NCBI GenBank assembly: GCA_021847105.1
Contig: JAJZUT010000001.1
Coordinates: 1 to 64,000, forward strand
Length of the DNA: 64,000 bases
From: Pseudomonadota bacterium
Lineage (GTDB): Bacteria; Pseudomonadota; Gammaproteobacteria; Steroidobacterales; Steroidobacteraceae
Reading direction: 5' to 3'
This document shows, piece by piece, positions 55,297-64,000 of this stretch. Position 1 is the stretch's first letter. Every line of letters begins with the position of its first letter. The notes beneath the pieces are model-generated. The model made no database searches and was not told the origin of the DNA. It worked only from the letters and a program-made list of their open reading frames with translations. Position numbers and translations under genes: made by a program.

Positions 55297-57096
55297 CTAG
55301 CTGTCGATCATGCCGGCGCTGCGCCACAGCGGTGAGTCCTCGGGCAGCCCATCGATGCACCGTGCGGTGTACTCGTAGCCCGCCTGGATGGCCCGTTCGA
55401 ACGCCTTCCAGTTGAGCATGTCGATTTCCGCAAGTGGTGGCCGCAGCACCAAGTCGGTCCGGTCGCGCTGCGCAGCAGACAGCGCCGAGCTGTTGACCAT
55501 GCCCGCCCGCCAGAGGATCTGAAAGATGTTGGGCAGATGACGCCGTGCCTTGATCCAGCGCATCAGCTGCCACGGCAGCGGCACATCGAGGTCATCGCCG
55601 TGGGTGGTGAAGGCGCGGTCTGCACCGGCGTCGCAGCCGATAACCGGCCCGCGTCCCAGCTCAAGCATGATGTCGACCGGAAGATTGTTCATCGCGCCAC
55701 CATCGACCAGCACATCCCCTTCGTGCACGACCGGCGGCAACACCCCGGGGACGGCCACCGATGCGCGCAGCGCGCGCCAGAGCTCGCCGCGCCGGTGGAC
55801 GTGCACGTGTCCGGCCGTCAGGTTGGAGGAAATGCAGAAGAAGGCGAGCGGCAAGTCCTCGATCGCCAGTTCACCGAATGCCTCAAAGAGCATCCGGCTG
55901 ACTTTGTGCCCCGAAACCAGCGACACGAACGGCAGGGTGTAGTCGCGTAACGGCCGTGACTCGACGAAATAGTGCCGGAACCGGTCGGTAAGCTCCTGCA
56001 CGCCCCAGCGGGCGGCCACCCCTGCGCCGAGAATGCCGCCCATGCTGGTGCCGCCCAGCAGATCAATGGGAATACCCGCCTCGCCCAGTGCCCTGACTGC
56101 CCCGATGTGAGCAAAGCCGCGCGCGCCGCCCCCGGAGAGCACCAGGCCGACCGCCCGACCGGTGAGCATGCGTGCCAAACGGGCGTAATCGGCTGCGGAC
56201 TGCACGTGGTGGTGCGGAATGTCCGGCAGGTTGGCAAGCCAGCGGGCCGCCGCGCCGGTCTCGATGGTGCTGTCGTGTACCAGAATCAGCTCCCAGCGCT
56301 GGGGTGTCAGACTGTGATCATGCGGCCAGCGCAGAGCCGCCCAACTACCCGCCGGACTCTCGGCCCGGGCCAATAGCAGCAGCGCATCGGCCTGTCGCTC
56401 GCACAGCTTTGTCCAGCGGTTTGGAGTTGGTTCGGCCACGTACACGACAAAATCGTTTGCCGACTCGATGTTGTTGAACCACTGGCTGGTATGACTGCCG
56501 GCGCGTGCATTCCAGACCAGCTCGGTCCGTCCAAACTGCCCGAGCGCCTTGACCAGCGCGGTCGAGAAGCCCGCAAAGTCGACCTCCAGGCTCTGTGGCA
56601 GCACCGTAAACGTGCACGCCCCGCGCACATGTGCCCGGGGCGGACTGTCCATCCGTTCGAGCCGGCTCACCATCAGCTGCGCCATACGCCACATCGTCTG
56701 CGGGTCGCGGCGCAACACCTCGTTGAATGCCTGGCCTGAGATGCGTGCCAGCTCCGTATTGCGCAGGGCAACCACGTTGGCGGTGCGAGGGTGCCCGGAG
56801 ATCAAACCCATCTCCCCGACTGTGTCGCCGGCTGTCAGCCTCGCCAGGAACCGCCTCTGTACGTGTCCGTCGGCGGCCAGCACCGCCAGGCTGCCACTCA
56901 GCACGACATACAGCGCATCGGCGGACTCGCCTTCAGAAAACAGCACCGCACCGCCGGGCAATGACAGCCATTCGGCAGACGCGGCAACCTCGTCGAGCAG
57001 CTCAGGCGACAGTCCGCTGAACAGCGGCATTTCCGCCAACAGCTCGGCAAGCTCGTCGCGCGGAGTCTTGCTGTGTTCGAAGATGCCAGGGCTCAT
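55297..57096 (-). CDS. Patatin-like phospholipase with cyclic-nucleotide-binding domain (NTE/RssA-type)
   Basis: A 599-residue protein. The cNMP-binding domain is at about 20-145 (LSLPGGAVLFSEGESADALY; GEMGLISGHPRTANV, which matches the phosphate-binding cassette). A linker of about 150 residues follows, then the patatin domain (about 315-480) with oxyanion loop GGGARGFAH, nucleophile elbow GGTSMGG and catalytic aspartate in DGGAMNN. It resembles neuropathy-target-esterase-like lysophospholipases, and could couple lipid hydrolysis to cAMP. All catalytic residues are present. Confidence 0.94.
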   Translation of the reverse strand: MSPGIFEHSKTPRDELAELLAEMPLFSGLSPELLDEVAASAEWLSLPGGAVLFSEGESADALYVVLSGSLAVLAADGHVQRRFLARLTAGDTVGEMGLISGHPRTANVVALRNTELARISGQAFNEVLRRDPQTMWRMAQLMVSRLERMDSPPRAHVRGACTFTVLPQSLEVDFAGFSTALVKALGQFGRTELVWNARAGSHTSQWFNNIESANDFVVYVAEPTPNRWTKLCERQADALLLLARAESPAGSWAALRWPHDHSLTPQRWELILVHDSTIETGAAARWLANLPDIPHHHVQSAADYARLARMLTGRAVGLVLSGGGARGFAHIGAVRALGEAGIPIDLLGGTSMGGILGAGVAARWGVQELTDRFRHYFVESRPLRDYTLPFVSLVSGHKVSRMLFEAFGELAIEDLPLAFFCISSNLTAGHVHVHRRGELWRALRASVAVPGVLPPVVHEGDVLVDGGAMNNLPVDIMLELGRGPVIGCDAGADRAFTTHGDDLDVPLPWQLMRWIKARRHLPNIFQILWRAGMVNSSALSAAQRDRTDLVLRPPLAEIDMLNWKAFERAIQAGYEYTARCIDGLPEDSPLWRSAGMIDS

Positions 57097-57305
57097 GGCG
57101 GTCTCTCCGGCTACCCGCTCTAAGGTCGATCCAGGCTAATCCCCCTTCCTACCGGCCGGCTCCGCCGGCTTGTCCCGCACGGACACGCCGTGCCTGTCAC
57201 CGATTTCCACGCAGCCGCGCGCACATCCTCCATGCACGCCGCTGCACCCTGCAAATGGCGCCACGCGGCGCGAATCCTTGCACCGCGCACACGGCGTCCG
57301 TGCAC

Positions 57306-58592
57306 CTACCGCTCCAGAATCGCCGTGACGCCCATCCCGCCGGCCGTACACACCGAGATCAGCCCCCGGGCAGCTGTCCGGTCTGCAGCAAGCAGTTTCG
57401 CCAGAGTCGCAACGATGCGCGTGCCGGTGGCAGCAAACGGATGGCCGATCGCAAGGCTCCCGCCCTTGACGTTCAGGCGCGACCGGTCGATTGACCCGAG
57501 CGGCGTATCGAGGCCGAGCGAGTCGCGGCAGAACGCCGCCGACTCCCAAGCCTCGAGCGTGCACAACACTTGCGCCGCAAAGGCCTCGTGAATCTCGTAG
57601 TAATCGAACTCCTGCAGGCTGCGACCCGCATCGTGCAGCATTGCCGGCACAGCGTAGGCCGGGGCCATCAGCAACCCTTCCCGGCCGCTCGCGAAGTCCA
57701 CCGCCCAAACCTTGCCATATGCGAGATGGGCGAGCACCGGCAAACCGCGCTGCTCGGCCCACTGCTGGGAGGCGAGCAGCACGGCACTCGCCCCGTCGGT
57801 CAGCGGAGTGCTGTTACCGGCGGTAAGCGTGCCGGTGCGCGCATCGAAGCTCGGGCGTAGATTTGCGAGCCGCTCGAGCGAGGTATCAGCACGGATGTTG
57901 TTGTCGCTCGACAACCCGAGGTACGGCTCGACCAGATCGTCGTAGAAGCCCTCGCGCCAGGCGGCAGCGGCCTTCATGTGGCTTTCGTAGGCCAACCGGT
58001 CTTGCGCTTCGCGCCCGACGTGCCAGCGCCGCACCATCTGCTCGGTGCTCTCGCCCATCGACAGGCCCGTGCGCGGCTCGGCAACCTGCGGGAAGATCGG
58101 CTTGAAATGCCGCGGCCGCAGACTCAGCCAGGGTGCGATGCGCTCCCCGAGAGTGCGGCCCCGATGACTCGCGAGCAGCAGCCGCTGATACGCACGCGGA
58201 TACGCGACGGGCGGATCGCTGATCGTGTCGACGCCCGCGGCGATACCGGCGTCGATCTGCCCGAGCGCAATCTTGTTGCCGATCGCGATCGCCGCCTCGA
58301 GGCTGGTCCCGCAGGCCCGCTGCAGATCGAGCCCGGGGGTCTGGGGATCCAAGCCGCAGGACAGCAGGCTTTCGCGCGTCAGGTTGAAGTCTTTGGAGTG
58401 TTTGATGACCGCGCCGGCGGCAACGTCACCGAGGCGTACCCCCTGCAACGAGAATCGACTGACCAGTCCGCGCAGTACCGCCGTGAGCATCTCCACGTTG
58501 CCCACAGCCGCGTACGCGGTGTGAGCCCGGGCGAACGGAATGCGCACGCCGCCAACGATGGCAACGCGCCGCACGGCTGTGCCGACCAGCAT
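57306..58592 (-). CDS. Acetyl-CoA acyltransferase (thiolase)
   Basis: A 428-residue thiolase. Active-site Cys94 (RACGTSLEAA), EIHEAFAAQ histidine, IGHPFAATGTR and the C-terminal CTAGGMG with second cysteine are conserved. The length and FNLTRESLLSCGLDPQTPG loop fit the FadI-like/trifunctional-protein beta-subunit branch that cleaves 3-ketoacyl-CoA in fatty acid oxidation. No FadJ/FadB partner is next to it in the window; the gene is divergent from the dienelactone hydrolase gene. Confidence 0.93.
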   Translation of the reverse strand: MLVGTAVRRVAIVGGVRIPFARAHTAYAAVGNVEMLTAVLRGLVSRFSLQGVRLGDVAAGAVIKHSKDFNLTRESLLSCGLDPQTPGLDLQRACGTSLEAAIAIGNKIALGQIDAGIAAGVDTISDPPVAYPRAYQRLLLASHRGRTLGERIAPWLSLRPRHFKPIFPQVAEPRTGLSMGESTEQMVRRWHVGREAQDRLAYESHMKAAAAWREGFYDDLVEPYLGLSSDNNIRADTSLERLANLRPSFDARTGTLTAGNSTPLTDGASAVLLASQQWAEQRGLPVLAHLAYGKVWAVDFASGREGLLMAPAYAVPAMLHDAGRSLQEFDYYEIHEAFAAQVLCTLEAWESAAFCRDSLGLDTPLGSIDRSRLNVKGGSLAIGHPFAATGTRIVATLAKLLAADRTAARGLISVCTAGGMGVTAILER

Positions 58593-58781
58593 GAACCCTC
58601 CCGCGGGACGCGCCCCGTCCCGATCCCCGATGGTAGGCTATCATGGCGCGCACGCAGCGCGTCAAACGGCCTTTGGGACAGTTCCGCGGGCTATTGGATG
58701 GGGGCGCTTCCGCCCCTGTGCCGCGCGCGATATTCTGGGCGTTTAGGCACGATATCGATCACTGTAAGGTTGGACACCATT

Positions 58782-59480
58782 ATGGGCGAATTCACCACCC
58801 TCATGGCCCGCGACGGGCATCAGTTTCAAGCGTATCTGGCAGCGCCACCGGGCAAGAAGGCCCGCGGCAGCGTCGTGGTGATTCAGGAGATCTTCGGGGT
58901 CAATCAGCACATCCGCGCCGTGACCGATGGATTCGCCGCAGAAGGCTATACGGCCATTGCTCCCTGCATGTTTGACCGCATTCGCCGCGGCATCGAACTC
59001 GGCTACAGCCCGGCGGAAATCGATGAGGGTCGCGGTTACATGCAGGAGCTCAAGGCAGAGCAGACTTTGAAGGATCTGGCCGCGGCAATCGCCGTGGTCA
59101 AGCACGCCGGGGGCGTGGCGACCGTCGGGTACTGCTGGGGCGGAGCACAGTCGTACCGGGCGGCCTGCCTGCTGCCCGTCGACTGCGCGGTCGTCTACTA
59201 CGGCAAGGCGCAGGACGCGGGTAATCCGCCGCACTGCCCGGTGCTGTATCACTTCGGCAGCGAGGATCAGGGCATCCCGGCGGCGGAGGTGTCCCGCATG
59301 CGCGCCATGGATCCGGCCGGAATTTTCCATATTTATGCAGGCGCCGGCCACGGCTTCAACTGCGACCTGCGCGCCTCGTACGATGCGGCCGCGGCCGCAC
59401 TGGCTCGCCGACGCACCCTGGAGTTCCTGGCCCAGCACCTTCTGCAGCGCGAACCCAGCCCGGACGAAGCCGCCTCCTGA
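58782..59480 (+). CDS. Dienelactone hydrolase family protein
   Basis: A 232-residue hydrolase with the cysteine nucleophile in GYCWGGAQS (Cys118), aspartate in FGSEDQGIP and histidine in YAGAGHGFNC. IQEIFGVNQHIRAVTDGFA with the conserved glutamate that activates the cysteine is visible near residue 36. It belongs to the general DLH/carboxymethylenebutenolidase family; the specific substrate is not known. The longer open frame upstream (to 57978) is antisense to the thiolase gene and not coding. Confidence 0.93.
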   Translation: MGEFTTLMARDGHQFQAYLAAPPGKKARGSVVVIQEIFGVNQHIRAVTDGFAAEGYTAIAPCMFDRIRRGIELGYSPAEIDEGRGYMQELKAEQTLKDLAAAIAVVKHAGGVATVGYCWGGAQSYRAACLLPVDCAVVYYGKAQDAGNPPHCPVLYHFGSEDQGIPAAEVSRMRAMDPAGIFHIYAGAGHGFNCDLRASYDAAAAALARRRTLEFLAQHLLQREPSPDEAAS

Positions 59481-59574
59481 GGCCCGACGGACCGAGCGCA
59501 GCGCCGCCGGTTCACGGGACGGCTGTCACACGCGCTCTGGTTGCAGCCCGGCACGCTCGGTTATCTTGCCAACA

Positions 59575-60648
59575 ATGCGCTACCACAGCTCCCCTGACTT
59601 TCATCGCGACGCCGCCGAGCGTATTGGCATTCTCGCGGTCAACTTCGGCACACCCGATTCGCCGACCGCACGGGACGTGCGGCGCTTTCTGGCGCGGATG
59701 CTGAGCGACCCGCGGGTGGTCGAACTGCCGCGCCCCGTTTGGCTGCCGATCCTGTACGGATTCATTCTGCCTTTGCGACCTGCGCGTATCGCGCCGAAAT
59801 ACCGCAAGATCTGGTCCGCTCACGGCTCGCCGCTGCGCGAGCAGTCCGATCGACTACGCAGCGCCCTCAGCAGCCTGCTGGCACAGCGGATGTTGGCGCC
59901 CTTTTCGATCGAGTTTGGCATGCTGTACGGAACTCCGAGCGTGGCAGAATCACTGCAGCGACTGCGTGCCGCGGGCGCGCGGCGCATCGTCGTTCTGCCG
60001 CTGTTTCCGCAGTACTGCGGCGCCACCACTGGCGCGGTCTACGACCAGGTCAACGCCGAGCTTGCCGGCTGGCGTTGGCTACCGGAGATACGTTTCATCT
60101 CGGAATACCACGACCAGCCGGAGTACATCGAAGCGCTGCGCGAGAGCGTTACCCAACATTGGGCCACTCGCGGGCGCACGAGCCATCTGCTCATTTCCTT
60201 TCACGGCATTCCGGAACGCTACTTCCACCAAGGCGACCCGTATTTCTGCAAGTGCCAGAAGACCGCGCGCCTGCTTGCCGAGGAACTGTTGCTGAAAGAG
60301 GGCGAGTGGACCGCCACGTTTCAGTCGCGCTTCGGGCCGAGCGAGTGGCTTCGCCCCTATACCATCGAAACGCTCGCGGGCATGCCGGCACGCGGCATTA
60401 AGGACGTAACGGTCATCTGCCCGGGATTTGCCGTCGACTGCCTGGAAACGCTCGAAGAGATTGATGTCGAGAACCGAGCGGCTTTCATGCACGCCGGCGG
60501 GGAGCGGTTCGAGTACGTGCCGGCACTCAATGCGCGCCCCGAACATGCCCAGCTGCTCGCCGCCGAGATCGCCAGGCACTGCCAGGGCTGGACCCAGGTC
60601 GAACTGGGACTGCCCGTAGCAATGCAGCCTCGGGATACATCTGCGTAG
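59575..60648 (+). CDS. hemH: Ferrochelatase
   Basis: A 357-residue enzyme that inserts Fe2+ into protoporphyrin IX, the last step of haem synthesis. AVNFGTPDSPTARDVRRFL starts the fold, then VLPLFPQYCGATTGAVYDQV, the catalytic histidine in LISFHGIPERYFHQGDPY, and the C-terminal GFAVDCLETLEEI with its acidic metal residues. The start is ATG 59575; upstream open codons run into the dienelactone hydrolase gene. It supplies haem for the window's b-type cytochromes, among others. Confidence 0.97.
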   Translation: MRYHSSPDFHRDAAERIGILAVNFGTPDSPTARDVRRFLARMLSDPRVVELPRPVWLPILYGFILPLRPARIAPKYRKIWSAHGSPLREQSDRLRSALSSLLAQRMLAPFSIEFGMLYGTPSVAESLQRLRAAGARRIVVLPLFPQYCGATTGAVYDQVNAELAGWRWLPEIRFISEYHDQPEYIEALRESVTQHWATRGRTSHLLISFHGIPERYFHQGDPYFCKCQKTARLLAEELLLKEGEWTATFQSRFGPSEWLRPYTIETLAGMPARGIKDVTVICPGFAVDCLETLEEIDVENRAAFMHAGGERFEYVPALNARPEHAQLLAAEIARHCQGWTQVELGLPVAMQPRDTSA

Positions 60649-60729
60649 TCGCCCCTGCGCGGCGCATTCCGTGCGGCACCCAATTCTTGGCAGGACACGG
60701 CTGCACAACTGTTATGCCAGCGCGCGGCG

Positions 60730-61089
60730 TTACGATGGCTTGGTACGTAACTTGGAGGTACACAGGTCATAGATTGCGGCGGTGAGCACCCGCACCGCAT
60801 GACAGGCACTGACCTCGATACCCTTCAGTGTTGCCTCACGAATGGCAGCTGTTAGCAGCTCAGCGTGCTCCACTGACAAGTCGTTAGGCAGCCCGACCGT
60901 CACGCGCACCGCGGGAATATCCTCCACGATGCGGCGCAGCACCAGGTAGAGGCATTCGGCCTTGGCGCGCATCAGCGCTTCGTCATCGCCAAACAGCGCG
61001 CCAACGGCGGCAAGGCCTTCACTCCAATGGCTGCGTGCGCGCTCCCAGTCGCGTTCGGACCCGAAAGCCACCTGGATGATCTCGCCCAT
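60730..61089 (-). CDS. Uncharacterised protein, 119 residues
   Basis: I do not recognise a family. The protein is soluble, with a helical middle part (ALMRAKAECLYLVLRRIVED), a short beta-strand segment AVRVTVGLPNDLSVEHAELL and two cysteines near the C-terminus (SACHAVRVL, YDLCTSK). The codon pattern and lack of competing frames support a real gene. It converges with hemH and is divergent from the YbjQ gene, about 240 bases away. Confidence 0.6.
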   Translation of the reverse strand: MGEIIQVAFGSERDWERARSHWSEGLAAVGALFGDDEALMRAKAECLYLVLRRIVEDIPAVRVTVGLPNDLSVEHAELLTAAIREATLKGIEVSACHAVRVLTAAIYDLCTSKLRTKPS

Positions 61090-61329
61090 GGACGTCGCCC
61101 TCCCCTATGACGGCCCTGCCCGATCGGACCCGACCGGCGCTTCCACCGCTCGACGGCCGCGGCCAGACTAGTTCCGCGGTCGGCGCAAACGCCAGGGGAA
61201 TTTCTGCCGGGAAAGCACAGATTTGCGCGCCCTCACGGCTGCGCCGCGCTGATCACGGTCGGGTGCTACCATTCGGCGGGCTGCGGCGCCCGCGAGCGGT
61301 CCGCCGGGCAAACACAGGAGAGCCTGCCG

Positions 61330-61653
61330 ATGCTGATCGTCACCACCGAGAATGTTCCCGGCCATCGCGTCACCGCCGTCAAGGGTCAGGTCTTCGGAGT
61401 CGTCGTGCGCAGTCGCGGTCTGGCCGGCAATGTCATGGCCGGCCTGCGCTCGCTGGTCGGTGGCGAGATCTCGGAATATACCCAGCTGCTCGAGGAAGCA
61501 CGTCGGCATGCGGTCGACCGCATGGTGCGCAATGCGTCACTAATGCAGGCCAACGCCGTCGTCATGATGCGGTTTGACTCATCCGAGATCGGTCAGACCA
61601 TGAGCGAAATCGTCGCCTACGGCACCGCCGTCGTGATCGAGCCGGCCACTTGA
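61330..61653 (+). CDS. YbjQ / UPF0145 family protein
   Basis: A 107-residue protein matching the YbjQ fold: VTTENVPGHRVTAVKGQVFG at the N-terminus, ARRHAVDRMVRNASLMQANA (the family's central helix) and MMRFDSSEIGQTMSEIVAYG near the end. Members form pentamers of unknown function, possibly heavy-metal-related. An AGGAGAG ribosome site precedes ATG 61330. The end overlaps the start of the next small gene. Confidence 0.94.
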   Translation: MLIVTTENVPGHRVTAVKGQVFGVVVRSRGLAGNVMAGLRSLVGGEISEYTQLLEEARRHAVDRMVRNASLMQANAVVMMRFDSSEIGQTMSEIVAYGTAVVIEPAT

Positions 61654-61949
61654 GGCTGCGCGCCCTGGTGCTGACGCTCGCCGCGCTTGCCGTGTTGATC
61701 GGCGCGGACGAGGCACTGGCTGGGCATCTCGCCCGCGGCGCCGACCTGGCGGGGCTCGGCGTGTTGGGAATACTGGGCACCGTTTTTGAACAGTGGCGCT
61801 ACCGCAAGCGACCACCGGTAGCAGCCCGTTGGGAGTCGACCGGTGAGCGCTTCGAGGATCCCTCCACCGGTGAGCCGGTGGAGGTTCTGTACGATCCGCT
61901 GAGCGGCGAGCGGCGCTATGAACCGTTGCCGCAACGCCGCCCGCCGTGA
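61650..61949 (+). CDS. Small membrane-associated protein of unknown function
   Basis: A 99-residue protein with one or two N-terminal hydrophobic segments (RALVLTLAALAVLIGADEAL and LAGLGVLGILGTVFEQW) and a hydrophilic tail rich in charged residues (RWESTGERFEDPSTGEPVE). It would start at TTG 61650 overlapping the YbjQ stop (TTGA), so translational coupling is likely. I do not recognise a family. It converges with acs, 17 bases apart. Confidence 0.55.
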   Translation: MRLRALVLTLAALAVLIGADEALAGHLARGADLAGLGVLGILGTVFEQWRYRKRPPVAARWESTGERFEDPSTGEPVEVLYDPLSGERRYEPLPQRRPP

Positions 61950-61966
61950 ACCGTCTCGTCCGCGTG

Positions 61967-64000
<2,034 letters not shown>

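Noticed and set aside
57978..58781. In-frame upstream extension of the dienelactone hydrolase gene
   Set aside because: Antisense to the thiolase gene and without DLH-family residues; ATG 58782 fits the family N-terminus.

Overview
The window is GC-rich chromosomal DNA from a gammaproteobacterium. The evidence is the classic gammaproteobacterial order dut-coaBC / radC / rpmB-rpmG / ftsX-ftsE-ftsY / rsmD-coaD / mutM, a proteobacterial-type gshA, rpoH, and a high-potential iron-sulfur protein. I cannot name a genus. The HiPIP, a gene pair resembling ydbH and ydbL, and an orphan sensor domain like those of proteobacterial dedicated-sortase kinases would fit a Nevskiales/Steroidobacterales/Xanthomonadales-like lineage, but that is inference.

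Left part (1-18 kb): sparse, accessory-looking DNA. Between two degenerate tRNA-Gly 3'-end fragments (127-151 and 4387-4422) lie a 147-bp MITE-like element, an Asp-box (sialidase-fold) secreted protein and a complete hipBA toxin-antitoxin operon with a 16-bp palindromic operator candidate. After that come a cytochrome b plus molybdopterin oxidoreductase pair, an EVE-domain protein, a frameshifted HAF-repeat pseudogene, an OFA-type MFS transporter, a sulfotransferase-fold protein, two alpha/beta hydrolases, an EamA transporter, an MscS channel and an isochorismatase-fold protein without the usual cysteine. Gaps of 0.3-1.2 kb between these genes are mostly featureless.

Middle part (18-36 kb): a CHASE3 hybrid histidine kinase; a BlaI/M56-peptidase pair whose peptidase carries a large non-penicillin-binding C-terminal domain; a cysteine-cluster (FliB/YkgJ-like) protein; then dense housekeeping genes: dut, coaBC, radC, HiPIP, rpmB, rpmG, ftsXEY, rsmD, coaD, mutM, cytochrome b561, rpoH (behind a perfect CIRCE operator) and malic enzyme.

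Right part (36-64 kb): an orphan membrane sensor domain, DUF924, a LysR regulator, two REP-like hairpins in a convergent gap, an M16 peptidase pair, YheT hydrolase, SixA, a glycosyltransferase with a PAP2 phosphatase, a YdbH-like/DUF1318 envelope pair, a YadGH-type ABC exporter, gshA, a methylthio-nucleoside phosphorylase, GST, a cNMP-patatin phospholipase, thiolase, dienelactone hydrolase, hemH, YbjQ, and at the right edge a partial acetyl-CoA synthetase that carries a 144-residue, very basic histone-H1-like C-terminal tail. That tail and the CIRCE-rpoH arrangement are the most noteworthy observations. No rRNA, complete tRNA, CRISPR array or intact insertion sequence was seen.
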